The notes: generated from the sequence alone by a model not told the origin. Positions 34,781 through 45,494 are shown, counted from the first letter of the stretch. The stretch: 64,000 bases of DNA from Mesorhizobium carmichaelinearum (GCF_900199455.1 NZ_FZQR01000011.1:62001-126000); one strand, 5' to 3'. Numbers and translations are program-made.

Positions 34781-36078
34781 CGTTCGATGCCAAAAGGACT
34801 GGGCTCGATGCCGAACAGCCCAGCCATATAGGGCGATACGAAGCGGTTTTGCGGATCGATGTCGCGGCGCACCGCCATGGCATCGTCCCAGCGCGGATAT
34901 AGCTTCTTGAAGTCCGCCGCCTTCAGGCTGTGCATCTTGCCCCAATGCGGCCTGCCGCCATATCTGCGGAAAATCGGCTCGGCCGCCTGCATGAAGGGAA
35001 GCGGATCACTCGCGGCATCATGATGGATGGCGATCGAGCAGGTCGGCCTGTTGTAGAAGGGCGAGAGCCAGAACTGATCGGCCGCGACGCTGCGCACCTC
35101 CATCGGGAAATAGACTTCGGGAAAGTGCTTTTCGGTCAGCTCGATGATTTCGGCCAGCGCCTTCGGCCCCTCCTCGAACGGAAGGTGGTATTCCATCTCG
35201 TTGAATTTGGTCTGCCGGTCGCTGGCATAGACGTTGAGCCAGTCCTGCACATAGTCCTCGGACGGCACTTTCGCGACCGCGCCGAGGATCAGCCGGCGAC
35301 GCAGCGACGGCAGCCAGGCAAGTCCGGTGCGCAACCGGCGCAGTGTGCGCAAAGAGCCCTCATCATCCTCGGTCGGGCGCGCGGTGGTCGCCTCGGTGCT
35401 GAAGTCGCTGGCGATGAACTGCGCATAGCCGGAAAACGGGATGTAGTAGAATTCGGCCGAGCGATGCGCGGTCATCATCTTTTCGAAGTCGCGCAGCATG
35501 TCGGCGATCGGCAGCACCCATTTGCGGCGGCGCAGCCGGTAGGTCGCAATGTTGTTCAGCGTCACTTCGCTCAAGACGCCAAACGCACCGAGCGCGACGC
35601 CGATGGCGTGGATCGTGTCCTGGTCCCCTACCCTAGTGAAGTCGCGAACCTTGCCAAGCCCATCAACGATCTGCACGGTCTCCAATTGCGTGTGATAGGC
35701 GCCGAGCGTCGGTCCCGAGCCATGGGTAGCGGTTCCCAGCGCACCGCCAATCGCCTGGCGGTCGATGTCGCCCATGTTGGGCAGGCCTTGGCCGATGCCT
35801 TGCAGGATGTGCATCAGCGAACCGAGCCGCGTCCCTGCCCGTACGCGCGCCTGATGCTTTGCAGCGTCATGCGAAACCAGCCCCTCCAGCTTTTCCAGAG
35901 ACAGGATCGTGCCCTCGGATTTCACCAGCGGTGTGAAGGAATGACCGGCGCCGACGACGCGTATCGGGCCGGGCGCGGTGCGAATGAGATCGCCGAGTTC
36001 GCCGGCATCGGCGGGACTGGCGATCAGCTGCGGCTCGGCGGTGACATAGCCGGACCAGTTGCTCCAGATGTTCGACAT
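34777..36078 (-). CDS. FAD-linked D-arabinono-1,4-lactone oxidase-like protein
   Basis: About 433 residues with an FAD-binding type 4 domain (RVVGAGHSFTPL, where the His may bind FAD covalently) and a C-terminal ALO domain ending in the HWGK motif (GRPHWGKMHSLKA) and IDPQNRF. Family members oxidise sugar lactones or alditols such as xylitol with oxygen. The start could be the GTG at 36087 overlapping the MFS stop, or the ATG at 36078. Part of a four-gene cluster with the PLP enzyme, an MFS carrier and a divergent TetR gene. Confidence 0.87.
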   Translation of the reverse strand: MSNIWSNWSGYVTAEPQLIASPADAGELGDLIRTAPGPIRVVGAGHSFTPLVKSEGTILSLEKLEGLVSHDAAKHQARVRAGTRLGSLMHILQGIGQGLPNMGDIDRQAIGGALGTATHGSGPTLGAYHTQLETVQIVDGLGKVRDFTRVGDQDTIHAIGVALGAFGVLSEVTLNNIATYRLRRRKWVLPIADMLRDFEKMMTAHRSAEFYYIPFSGYAQFIASDFSTEATTARPTEDDEGSLRTLRRLRTGLAWLPSLRRRLILGAVAKVPSEDYVQDWLNVYASDRQTKFNEMEYHLPFEEGPKALAEIIELTEKHFPEVYFPMEVRSVAADQFWLSPFYNRPTCSIAIHHDAASDPLPFMQAAEPIFRRYGGRPHWGKMHSLKAADFKKLYPRWDDAMAVRRDIDPQNRFVSPYMAGLFGIEPSPFGIER

Positions 36079-36083
36079 GGCGC

Positions 36084-37271
36084 TCACGCAACAACCCGGC
36101 GACGTCGCGCCACGAAGACAAACAGGCCAAGCAGCGCCACGCTGGCCAGGGCACTGCCGGCGGCGAATTCCGGCACCGGGCGAAAATCCTTGCCGTCGAT
36201 GAGCAGCGACGCGGCAACCGGCCCGATCGCCAGGCCGAAGAGCTGCGCGGCCGGCACCAGCAGCACGGCCGTACGTGTCTCATCCGCGGTGATCGCCAGC
36301 CGGATCTGGTAGGGCACGATGAACAGGAGGATAAAACCCATGATCAGGGCGGCGACCCAGAATGTCGTAAGGCCAGGTCCGCTGGCGAGAACCAGCGAAC
36401 ACAAAAGCGCCACCACGCCGATCACCACAATGGCAATGCGATAATCGATACGCGCCTCGAACACGGTCGCCGTCATCGCGCCCAGGACCTGCACCGCGAG
36501 GCTGGCCGAGACGATCAACCCGACGGTGCGGCCATCGATGCCGAATTGCGCGCCAAGCGGCTCAAGAAAGGCCCAGACGGAGCCGAAGAACATGAAGTAG
36601 CAGAAGACGCACAGCAGCGCGGTGATCGAAGGAACCGTCAGCACATTGGCCAGGTTCTCGTCCTTCGGCAGATCGGCGTAGTCAGCGGGGACAATGAAGG
36701 CGACCACGAGCGACAGGACGCAGACGACCGCGAGAATGAGGAAGCCGCCGGCCGATCCGGCGGCGGGGATGACATAGAGCGCCAAGAGCAGGGCAAGCGC
36801 GCATTGCGCCAAGGTCTGCATGGTGACGAAAAAGCCACCGATGCGTTCGGCGCGCCGCGAACGGGCGATCAATTCGGTGGCGACCGCGACCAGGCCGCCT
36901 TCGGCAAGGCCGGCCAAAGCGCGTGCCGCCATGAGCGTATTGGCGCCGGCGGCATAGGCCGTCCAGACATTCGCCAGCGCCAGCAGGGCGAGGAGGATCG
37001 CACTTTTCCGGCGCATGTTGCGGGCCGACAGCAGCATCGCCACAACAGCCGAACCGATCGCAATGGCGATCATCTCGGCGGTGGCGACCAACGCCAGCTC
37101 ATCGCCGCTGACATGGCCCTCGGTGTAGAGAGCACCGAGCAGGACGGGCTGGAGTCCCAGAATGAGCAGGCCGACCGAGCCGATCCACAGGGCCGAGGCA
37201 AGCTGCCCGCCGGTCGGATTGCCGACCAGCCAGTCGCCGTCGCCCACATCACCGGCACTTGTCGAAGTCAA
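36084..37271 (-). CDS. MFS transporter of the lactone-oxidase cluster
   Basis: About 395 residues with 12 predicted helices and weak MFS motifs (SARNMRRKSAILLALL after helix 2; ARALAGLAEGGLVAVATELIARSRR). A TTG at 37271 has GGGAGG five bases upstream and is the most likely start; an in-frame start at 37298 would add nine residues. Transport substrate unknown, possibly the polyol or amino acid used by the downstream enzymes. Controlled by the divergent TetR gene, by context. Confidence 0.82.
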   Translation of the reverse strand: MTSTSAGDVGDGDWLVGNPTGGQLASALWIGSVGLLILGLQPVLLGALYTEGHVSGDELALVATAEMIAIAIGSAVVAMLLSARNMRRKSAILLALLALANVWTAYAAGANTLMAARALAGLAEGGLVAVATELIARSRRAERIGGFFVTMQTLAQCALALLLALYVIPAAGSAGGFLILAVVCVLSLVVAFIVPADYADLPKDENLANVLTVPSITALLCVFCYFMFFGSVWAFLEPLGAQFGIDGRTVGLIVSASLAVQVLGAMTATVFEARIDYRIAIVVIGVVALLCSLVLASGPGLTTFWVAALIMGFILLFIVPYQIRLAITADETRTAVLLVPAAQLFGLAIGPVAASLLIDGKDFRPVPEFAAGSALASVALLGLFVFVARRRRVVA

Positions 37272-37308
37272 AGCCGCCTCCCAACGTCCTTGCCGCACGG
37301 CAAAAAAG

Positions 37309-37338
37309 CTGACACTCTGTCAGTATTTCGGAAACTGA
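37309..37338. promoter_or_regulatory. TetR-type operators between MFS and tetR genes
   Basis: CTGACA-CTC-TGTCAG (37309-37323) is a perfect inverted repeat and overlaps a second one with arms TCAGT/ACTGA (37320-37338). They lie in the short region between two divergent genes, where a TetR repressor would block both promoters. Confidence 0.6.
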
Positions 37339-37395
37339 TACTTGATCATATTTTTTGTCAACCAGAATTTGGCAATTCGTGCGAAAGACCGGTGC

Positions 37396-38022
37396 ATGAC
37401 GGAAGCAAGGCGCACAGCGACCGAACCGAGGCGCCAGCCCAAGCAGGAGCGCAGCCGCGAGCGCATCGACGCCATCCTGTCGACGACCATGCGGCTGATC
37501 GGCGAGAAAGGCATCGATGCCGTCACCATGAAGGAGGTCGGGATGCTGGCGGGCGGGCCGATCGCCACCGTCTATCACTACTTCCCCAACAAATCGGCGA
37601 TCCTGGCAATGCTCTATGAGCGGTTCTCGGAGGTCAGCCGCGCGCGATTGACTGCGATCATCGCCGATGTCCGCGAAGCCAAGGACGTCATCGTTGCGGC
37701 CGACCGGCTGCTTGACGACTATCTCAGCCGCGTTGCCGGCGATCCGGCCATCCAGGATCTGCAGAACGCCATCCAGGCCGACAAGGCGCTCAAGAATCTC
37801 GACATCGCCGAAACCCGCCATCAGGCCAAGATGTTCTGCGACCATGTCATCACCTTGCTCGAGCCGGGCAAACACGAGCAGTTCGAACGCATTGTTCTTT
37901 TGATCTTCCAGCTCGCCGGTGGCGTGGTGCGCCTGGCGCTTGCGGAGGGCGAAGCGGAAAGCCGCCGGACCATCGAGGATTACCGGTCGATCATCCACAC
38001 CCAATTGCGGCTGTTTCTGTAG
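37396..38022 (+). CDS. TetR/AcrR-family transcriptional regulator
   Basis: A 208-residue repressor. The N-terminal HTH reads RIDAILSTTMRLIGEKGIDAVTMKEVGMLAGGPIATVYHYFPNKSAIL; the C-terminal ligand domain is helical. The start at 37396 is chosen because translation from the earlier ATG would add a hydrophobic leader overlapping the operators. It diverges from the MFS-oxidase-PLP-enzyme operon and likely regulates it. Confidence 0.9.
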   Translation: MTEARRTATEPRRQPKQERSRERIDAILSTTMRLIGEKGIDAVTMKEVGMLAGGPIATVYHYFPNKSAILAMLYERFSEVSRARLTAIIADVREAKDVIVAADRLLDDYLSRVAGDPAIQDLQNAIQADKALKNLDIAETRHQAKMFCDHVITLLEPGKHEQFERIVLLIFQLAGGVVRLALAEGEAESRRTIEDYRSIIHTQLRLFL

Positions 38023-38053
38023 GCCGGCGCAATGACGATCGGTCCGTTGTGAC

Positions 38054-38905
38054 CTATCTCGCCCGGCGGATAAGGCCTTCGAAGCCGTCGGCCAACTCGG
38101 CAGCGCCGGCCGCGAACATTTTCACCAGGTTCTGGGGACGGCCGGGGGTCTTGTTGGCGTCGAGCAGGATGGCCCTGCCCTCATGCATGACGAAATCGAA
38201 TTTCCCATAGTCGAAGCCGAGCTCACGCCGCCGCTGGCGCATTTCGTCGGGTACCGGGACGGGCTCACGCCGGATCGTTTCCGACGCCTTGACCAGGCTG
38301 TTTGGCGAGACGTAGCGGGTGCAACGCTCGCGGTCTCCGCAAAACACCCAGAAACGCGCGGCAAAGCCGTCGGGTTCTCTTTCGGGAATGAATTTTTCCA
38401 CGACCAGATCATCATTCTCGAAGACGCCATCCGGAACCTCGCCAAGAGATCCATAGACCTGATAGGGCCGCAGGGTAGGCAGAAGCGGAAAAGGCGGCGG
38501 TTTGCCCGCACGCTTCGATCGCCGGTTGAGGAGTGTCTCTGGAATGCCCTGATTGTTGAGGTTGCTTTTGACGATGACCGGGCCTTGCCAGGCGTCGACT
38601 TCCGATAGCAGAGCCCCGCTGATCCGCCGTTTGGAGATGTCGGCCGCCCCGACATTGAGGCAGAACGGAAAACACTTGGCATAGTCGACATAGTCCGCGG
38701 GCGTCACTGTCGCATCGACATGCAGAACCGCGATATCGGCATCCTGTGTCTTTGCCGGACCCTGTTGAATCCGGACCGAATGGCCACGCCTTTTCAATTC
38801 CTCCAGAACATCGAAAAGCAGATAGGGGCTGCCCCTGCGCAACATCAGGTTGCGCTTGCCCAGGAACCGGTCATGCTCATGCGTTATGACGACTATGCGC
38901 GACAC
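38054..38905 (-). CDS. ATP-grasp-like protein
   Basis: A 283-residue protein with ATP-grasp character: a Rossmann-like N-terminus (RIVVITHEHDRFLG), VIVKSNLNNQGIPE as the ATP-binding lysine strand, DDLVVEKFIPE, and the metal-binding end KFDFVMHEGRAILLDANKTPG. Such enzymes join a carboxylate to an amine or thiol through an acyl-phosphate. The GTG start at 38905 follows AAGGGG. It diverges from a methyltransferase across 86 bases. Substrate unknown; a RimK- or peptide-ligase-like role is possible. Confidence 0.7.
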   Translation of the reverse strand: MSRIVVITHEHDRFLGKRNLMLRRGSPYLLFDVLEELKRRGHSVRIQQGPAKTQDADIAVLHVDATVTPADYVDYAKCFPFCLNVGAADISKRRISGALLSEVDAWQGPVIVKSNLNNQGIPETLLNRRSKRAGKPPPFPLLPTLRPYQVYGSLGEVPDGVFENDDLVVEKFIPEREPDGFAARFWVFCGDRERCTRYVSPNSLVKASETIRREPVPVPDEMRQRRRELGFDYGKFDFVMHEGRAILLDANKTPGRPQNLVKMFAAGAAELADGFEGLIRRAR

Positions 38906-38991
38906 GGCTTTCCCCTTGGCTTCAATGCCCGCTTCTATTAAGCGGCTCTAATCGATCGATGCCAGACTTTCCTGGGCTCCAACGGGTTTGA

Positions 38992-39786
38992 ATGACAAAT
39001 CATTGGGATAACTATCATCGGCACTGGAAGCTTCTGGACGCACCGCTGCGGCCGACCGCGGAAACTGTCGGCATATTCGATCGCGAACTTGATCTCGGAA
39101 ATGCCGATGTCCTTCTGCTCGGCGTGACGCCTGAACTGGCTGTCCTGGGCAGGTCGATGTTGGCGATCGATCAATCGGCAACCATGATTTCCGGCGTATG
39201 GGCCGGCGACAACGCCTCGCGAAAGGCGATGGCGGGAAACTGGCTCAGCCTCCCCCTGCAGCGGGCAAGCTTCGACGCGATCATCGGCGACGGATGCCTC
39301 TCGGCGGTCGATTCCAAGGCCGCACGCAATTTGCTGTTCGGCGAAATCGCAAGGGTGCTGAAGCCCGGCAGGCGTGCGGCGATCCGCGTTTTTGCACGGC
39401 CGGAAACGGCGGATGACCTGCACAGCATCGAAGCTCTGGTTACGGCCGGCGGCGTCGAGAATTTTCACGCACTCAAATGGCGCATCGCGATGGCGTGCAC
39501 GAGCGACGACTGCGATTCCACAATCAAGGTGCGAACGATCCGCGACACCTTCGACAGCCTGTTCCCCGACCGCGTAGCCCTTGCTGCAAGGACAGGATGG
39601 AGCATGACCTCGATCAACACGGTCGACGTTTATGCCGGCTCCGACATAAGCTACAGCTTCGCGACGCTGGCCATGCTGATCGACGAGGCGAGCGGATGGT
39701 TCGGCGACGTGCGCGTCGTGCCGAGCGGCTCTTATCCCCTGGCGGAACGCTGCCCCCTACTGGTGCTTGGATCTCCTAATGCTTGA
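38992..39786 (+). CDS. Class I SAM-dependent methyltransferase
   Basis: A 264-residue enzyme. The SAM-binding motif is VLLLGVTPELAVL near residues 40-52, followed by AIDQSATMI, FDAIIGDGCLSAV and EIARVLKPGRRAAIRVF, the standard Rossmann order. The ATG at 38992 has no strong ribosome site. Lying back to back with the ATP-grasp gene, it may modify the same small molecule or peptide. No precursor gene was seen nearby. Confidence 0.78.
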   Translation: MTNHWDNYHRHWKLLDAPLRPTAETVGIFDRELDLGNADVLLLGVTPELAVLGRSMLAIDQSATMISGVWAGDNASRKAMAGNWLSLPLQRASFDAIIGDGCLSAVDSKAARNLLFGEIARVLKPGRRAAIRVFARPETADDLHSIEALVTAGGVENFHALKWRIAMACTSDDCDSTIKVRTIRDTFDSLFPDRVALAARTGWSMTSINTVDVYAGSDISYSFATLAMLIDEASGWFGDVRVVPSGSYPLAERCPLLVLGSPNA

Positions 39787-39936
39787 ACTTGAAACTCGTG
39801 AGATCGGGCTGCCTCTGAGACATTGACTTCCGATTGACAGGGCAGCATTCGGGCTGCGTTCGAGCGGCAAGCCTTATTTTGCGCGATCGCACGGCTGTAC
39901 GAGAAAAATTTCCCGCGATTGCCCCGTCCCGCGCGC

Positions 39937-39968
39937 CTTGACTCTCTGAGGTCGGCGGCCTATTTCAG
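39937..39968 (+). promoter_or_regulatory. Sigma-32-type heat-shock promoter of groESL
   Basis: CTTGAC (39937-39942), a 16-base spacer and CCTATTTCAG (39959-39968) match the alphaproteobacterial RpoH pattern (CTTGAA...CYTATNT). It lies just upstream of the CIRCE element. The rest of the 300-base region upstream of groES holds no gene. Confidence 0.7.
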
Positions 39969-39975
39969 CGCCACG

Positions 39976-40002
39976 TTAGCACTCGCCCTCGGTGAGTGCT
40001 AA
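39976..40002. promoter_or_regulatory. CIRCE element (HrcA operator)
   Basis: TTAGCACTC-N9-GAGTGCTAA is an exact CIRCE inverted repeat, 91 bases before the groES start. HrcA is expected to repress groESL here. Confidence 0.97.
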
Positions 40003-40093
40003 CCACAGCTCCGGCGCCGCCGGGCGTTGTAGGTTGTCCGGTTTCGCCGGACGGAGGAACTGTTTCTCACCGTTCTCATTCGAGGAAGAAAAA

Positions 40094-40390
40094 ATGGCAA
40101 AGTCGAAGTTCCGCCCGCTTCATGACCGCGTGGTCGTTCGCCGGGTCGAATCCGAATCCAAGACCGCCGGCGGGATCATCATCCCGGATACGGCGAAGGA
40201 AAAGCCGCAGGAAGGCGAGATCATCGCCGTCGGCTCCGGCGCCCGCGACGAAAGCGGCAAGCTGGTCCCCCTGGACGTCAAGGCTGGCGACCGCATCCTG
40301 TTCGGCAAGTGGTCGGGCACCGAAGTCAAGCTCAATGGCGAAGACCTTCTGATCATGAAGGAATCCGACATTATGGGCATCATCGGCTGA
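40094..40390 (+). CDS. groES: Co-chaperonin GroES
   Basis: A 98-residue 10-kDa chaperonin subunit: FRPLHDRVVVRRVESESKTAGGI with the mobile loop, IIPDTAKEKPQEGEIIAVG, and the C-terminal LLIMKESDIMGIIG. It forms the heptameric lid of GroEL. The start at 40094 follows GAGGAAGAAAAA. It is cotranscribed with groEL 62 bases downstream, under CIRCE and a heat-shock promoter. Confidence 0.98.
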   Translation: MAKSKFRPLHDRVVVRRVESESKTAGGIIIPDTAKEKPQEGEIIAVGSGARDESGKLVPLDVKAGDRILFGKWSGTEVKLNGEDLLIMKESDIMGIIG

Positions 40391-40452
40391 TCATCGGCCT
40401 CACCGTCAACTGAATTCCGGGCTTACCCCAAGCCCCTGCCAGGAGCTTAAAA

Positions 40453-42108
<1,656 letters not shown>

Positions 42109-42136
42109 TCCACGCTTCCATCAGCTTCAGATACGG

Positions 42137-42162
42137 AAAGGGCGCCGAAAGGCGCCCTTTTT
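42137..42162 (+). terminator. Rho-independent terminator of groESL
   Basis: AAAGGGCGCC-GAAA-GGCGCCCTTT followed by TT: a perfect stem with a stable GAAA tetraloop and T-run, 28 bases after the groEL stop. Confidence 0.9.
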
Positions 42163-42380
42163 GTTGTGCCTTTGCTGATATGCCACGAGGGTGGAGTGAT
42201 CTCGCCTTTTTGGCACTGCCTCGTTCTTGTGCAGTTTTCTTAGCAAAATCAGCGACTTCGATTACGCCTTGGCGGCGCCGCGCAAATTTGTCGGACAATA
42301 TTTTTTAACACATTCACGATTACTAAAGAGCTGGAGCACGGCGAGGTTGCTCCAACGTGTGGCGTGTCGGGTAACCATCG

Positions 42381-44453
42381 ATGCAATTTTTCCGGCGATT
42401 TTTTCAGAGCCGCGACGGCAACGTGCTGATCATCTCGGCACTGGTGATGCCGGTCCTGATCGGCATGGCCGCCCTGGTGACCGAATATGGCGCTGGGCTG
42501 GTCGAGCGGGCCGACAATCAGCGCGTAGCCGACCTGTCGGCCTATGCCGGCGCCCTCGCCTACAATGTCAACAAGTCCACCGACCAGATGACTGCCACCG
42601 CCGTTAGCGTCGCGGTGCTCAACGGCGTCCCCGCCGCCAATGTCCAGGTCAGCCTGGTTGCCTCCCCGAAAACGACCGGCGTCAACGCCGTCTCTGTGTC
42701 GATCAATACTTACAGGACCCTGTTCCTGGCGCGCGTGCTCAACGATCGTCAGCAATTGCAGATCTATGCCAATTCGGTGGCCGAGGTGGGCGCGCAGCCG
42801 CAGACGCCGGGATGCATGCTTGCGCTCGACGGCACACAGACCGGGATAACGCTGAGCGGCGGCACTTCGATCTCGGCGCCGAAATGCACCGTCTCTTCCA
42901 ACAACACGGTGACCGTCCCCTGCGGCACCAGCATTTCGGCGCTCGGCGTCAATTACAATTCCGCCGCGGCCCCGAGCCAGCCGTGCAACGGCATTACCGG
43001 GCCAAGCGGAGCAACCGCGGTGATTACCAAGAAGTCGACCCCCGACCCGCTGGCCGGCAACGCCGCGGTCACCGCCGCCGTGGCCCGGTTTTCAACCGTA
43101 GCCGCACTGTCGGCAACGACAGCACCCAGCGCGCCGACCACCCCGGCAGGTACCAACATCGACTTTGCCTACAATCCGAGCTCGACGCAGAGCCAGGCGG
43201 TAACCTTGGGATGCACGGCGTCCGTCAGCGGCAGCACATGGACGCTCGACTGCGGCAGCAAGAGCGTCGTCAACATAGGCACCTTGACAATCGGCGGCGG
43301 CATCAACCTCAACTTCGCCACCACGGGTGCAGCGACGACCACTTATAATTTCGCCGGCGATCTCACGACCAGCGCCACGACGAACTTCGGACCCGGCATC
43401 TATAACTTCGCCAAGACCCTGACCACTGCGGGAACCACCACTTTTGGTGCCGGCACCTACAATTTCGGCAAGCAGGTGACCACCGCCGGAACCACCACCT
43501 TCGGCGCCGGCACATTCAACTTCACCAAGGGACTGACCACCGGCGGCGGCTCCACGACGACGTTCGGAGCCGGCACCTTCAAGATCGGCCGCAGCGACAC
43601 CGCCTGCAGCGGCTCGGGGCAGGTCAGCATCTGCAACACCTCCGCCTTGACCTTTGGCGGGCCGAGCACGTTCGAGCTCCCCGGCGGCTACACCAACACC
43701 GGCGGTTCGACACTCACCTTCGGCTCGGGCACGACCAATTCCTACAAGATCGGCCCCGGTAGCGATGGCAACGCCATCACGCTGGGCGGCGGTTCAACGA
43801 CGATCATGTCCGATGCGACGGGCGCCAACAGCGTTTTCCAGGTCGTCGGCAATGTGAATGGCGGCGGTGGCGGCAGTTGCTTTGTGGTGCCGACCGCAGC
43901 ACAGCACGACATCTCCGGCAACTTCATCGGCTCCGGCGCCATCCTGCTTGGCGCCGGCGTCTACACCGTGGACGGCTATTTCGCGCTTGGCGGCAATGGC
44001 GGCGGCAGCGCCAACTGCAATGGCAGCACGATCAGCGTCAGCGGCACCAATGTGACGCTTGTGCTGTCAGGCAAGGCCAAATCCAGTTCGGGAAGTTGCA
44101 ACGGCTATGTCTTCTGTGTGGCCGCCGGCTACAGCAACATCGTGCTCACCGCACCGCAGTCGGGAGCAACGGCGAAGCTGGCAGTGATCGGTCCGACAGC
44201 GACCACGAACACCGGTGGCGCCACATTCGCCGAAGGCGGCGCCAACGCCCAGATATCGGGCGCATTCTACTTTCCCTACGGCCCGATCATCATGAATGGC
44301 GGCTCGAGCGTGCTGGGATCGAAAACCGATGCGAGCAAGTGCCTGCAGATGATCGGCTCACGCATCACGCTGTCGGGCGGCACCGCGGCCGCATCGGAAT
44401 GCATCGCCGCCTCGAGCACCACTGGCAGCAGCAAGGTGAGCCTCGTGCAATGA
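42381..44453 (+). CDS. TadG-like protein with repetitive exported domain
   Basis: A 690-residue protein with a TadE/TadG-type N-terminus (FFQSRDGNVL then one hydrophobic helix, about residues 15-34). The exported part is Gly/Ser/Thr/Asn-rich. Around residues 320-405 it carries about four copies of a 20-residue unit built on TTFGAGTYNF-x-K-x-LTTAG, followed by more solenoid-like turns, suggesting a beta-helix. It shares phrases with the 9795-11018 protein. Its stop overlaps the start of a TadE-like gene (ATGA), and a second TadE-like gene follows, so the three make one operon. No pilin or secretion ATPase is adjacent. Confidence 0.82.
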   Translation: MQFFRRFFQSRDGNVLIISALVMPVLIGMAALVTEYGAGLVERADNQRVADLSAYAGALAYNVNKSTDQMTATAVSVAVLNGVPAANVQVSLVASPKTTGVNAVSVSINTYRTLFLARVLNDRQQLQIYANSVAEVGAQPQTPGCMLALDGTQTGITLSGGTSISAPKCTVSSNNTVTVPCGTSISALGVNYNSAAAPSQPCNGITGPSGATAVITKKSTPDPLAGNAAVTAAVARFSTVAALSATTAPSAPTTPAGTNIDFAYNPSSTQSQAVTLGCTASVSGSTWTLDCGSKSVVNIGTLTIGGGINLNFATTGAATTTYNFAGDLTTSATTNFGPGIYNFAKTLTTAGTTTFGAGTYNFGKQVTTAGTTTFGAGTFNFTKGLTTGGGSTTTFGAGTFKIGRSDTACSGSGQVSICNTSALTFGGPSTFELPGGYTNTGGSTLTFGSGTTNSYKIGPGSDGNAITLGGGSTTIMSDATGANSVFQVVGNVNGGGGGSCFVVPTAAQHDISGNFIGSGAILLGAGVYTVDGYFALGGNGGGSANCNGSTISVSGTNVTLVLSGKAKSSSGSCNGYVFCVAAGYSNIVLTAPQSGATAKLAVIGPTATTNTGGATFAEGGANAQISGAFYFPYGPIIMNGGSSVLGSKTDASKCLQMIGSRITLSGGTAAASECIAASSTTGSSKVSLVQ

Positions 44454-45055
44454 GAAAGCCGTCACGCCTCTGCCGAGGCCTGCCTGCCAGCGGACGTTCC
44501 TCGCTGATCGACTTCCTGCGGCACCAGAAAACAGGCGTGTCGGCGGTGGAGTTCGCTTTGGTCAGCCCCGTGCTGCTGCTCATCCTGGCCGGAACCGTCG
44601 ACATCGGCGGCGCGCTGAAGGCCAAATTCGAACTGAGCTCGGCGGTCTCGGCCGGTTCCAACTATGCGCTGCTCAATGGCGACAAGGTCAATTCCTCCGG
44701 CGGCAGCACGCTGGCCGGCAACATTGCGACGGTGGTCACCAGCGGCCTGAGCGGCAATGGCGGCAGCATTCAGGTCGTCATCAACAACGGTGCGTCGCTT
44801 GCGTACAACGCCACCACATCCGCGGCCACTCAAACCGGCACAGCCGCCAATGCCGACCTCTGTTATTGCCCAGGCAGTTCCGGGGCTGTGGCCTGGAGCA
44901 CCCCGGTGACGTGTGGCAGCATCTGCAGTGCCGGCGGCATCGCAGGAAAATTCGTGACGATCACGGCCAGCAAGCCGTATACGCCGATTTTCGGCGGCTT
45001 CGGCATTGTCAGCAACGGCAACATCACCATCCAGGCGGTGGTGCAACCGCAATGA
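44450..45055 (+). CDS. TadE-like pilus-associated protein (first copy)
   Basis: A 201-residue protein with a TadE-type N-terminus: FLRHQKTGVSAVEFALVSPVLLLILAGTVDIG, where the conserved Glu in VEFAL and the hydrophobic helix mark TadE pseudopilin-like proteins processed by TadV-type peptidases. The remaining part is small and Gly/Ser/Thr-rich, with four cysteines in CYCPG and CGSICS. The start at 44450 overlaps the TadG-like stop by four bases and the stop overlaps the next start likewise. Confidence 0.85.
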   Translation: MRKPSRLCRGLPASGRSSLIDFLRHQKTGVSAVEFALVSPVLLLILAGTVDIGGALKAKFELSSAVSAGSNYALLNGDKVNSSGGSTLAGNIATVVTSGLSGNGGSIQVVINNGASLAYNATTSAATQTGTAANADLCYCPGSSGAVAWSTPVTCGSICSAGGIAGKFVTITASKPYTPIFGGFGIVSNGNITIQAVVQPQ

Positions 45056-45492
45056 GCCGTCGCCGATCCTTCCTGCGTGACAGATCCGGCGCCCACGCGG
45101 TCGAGTTCGCGCTGCTGTCGGTGCCGCTGCTGATGGTGCTGATGGGCACGTTCGAGTTTGGCCGCATGTACTGGGCCCAGCATGTGCTGAATGAAATCGC
45201 CGCGGCAGGCGCGCGTTGCGTCGGCGTGCTGCAAAGTGGATGCACGCAGAACGGCGTCTACAACGCCGCCAGCACAATCAGCTATATCAGCAGCAGGGCG
45301 GCGACCGATGGCATTGTGCTCAGCAACGCCAACATCACCGTCAGCAACAACACCACCTGCTCGGGCCTGTCCGGCTTTTCGAGCGTCCAGGTTTCCTACA
45401 CATTCGCGACCGTGCTGCCGGCCTTCCTGACGTCGCTGGCGAATGGCCCGAACCTCAGCGCCAGCGCATGCTTCCCGAACCAGGGGGCCTGA
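45052..45492 (+). CDS. TadE-like pilus-associated protein (second copy)
   Basis: A 146-residue TadE-like protein: RDRSGAHAVEFALLSVPLLMVLMGTFEFGRMYWAQH, with the conserved VEFAL and FEFGR, which suggest a minor pseudopilin anchored in the membrane. Three cysteines follow in the periplasmic part. It is the last of the TadG-TadE-TadE operon; each start overlaps the previous stop. It converges on a tetR gene three bases away. Confidence 0.87.
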   Translation: MSRRRSFLRDRSGAHAVEFALLSVPLLMVLMGTFEFGRMYWAQHVLNEIAAAGARCVGVLQSGCTQNGVYNAASTISYISSRAATDGIVLSNANITVSNNTTCSGLSGFSSVQVSYTFATVLPAFLTSLANGPNLSASACFPNQGA

Positions 45493-45494
45493 CT

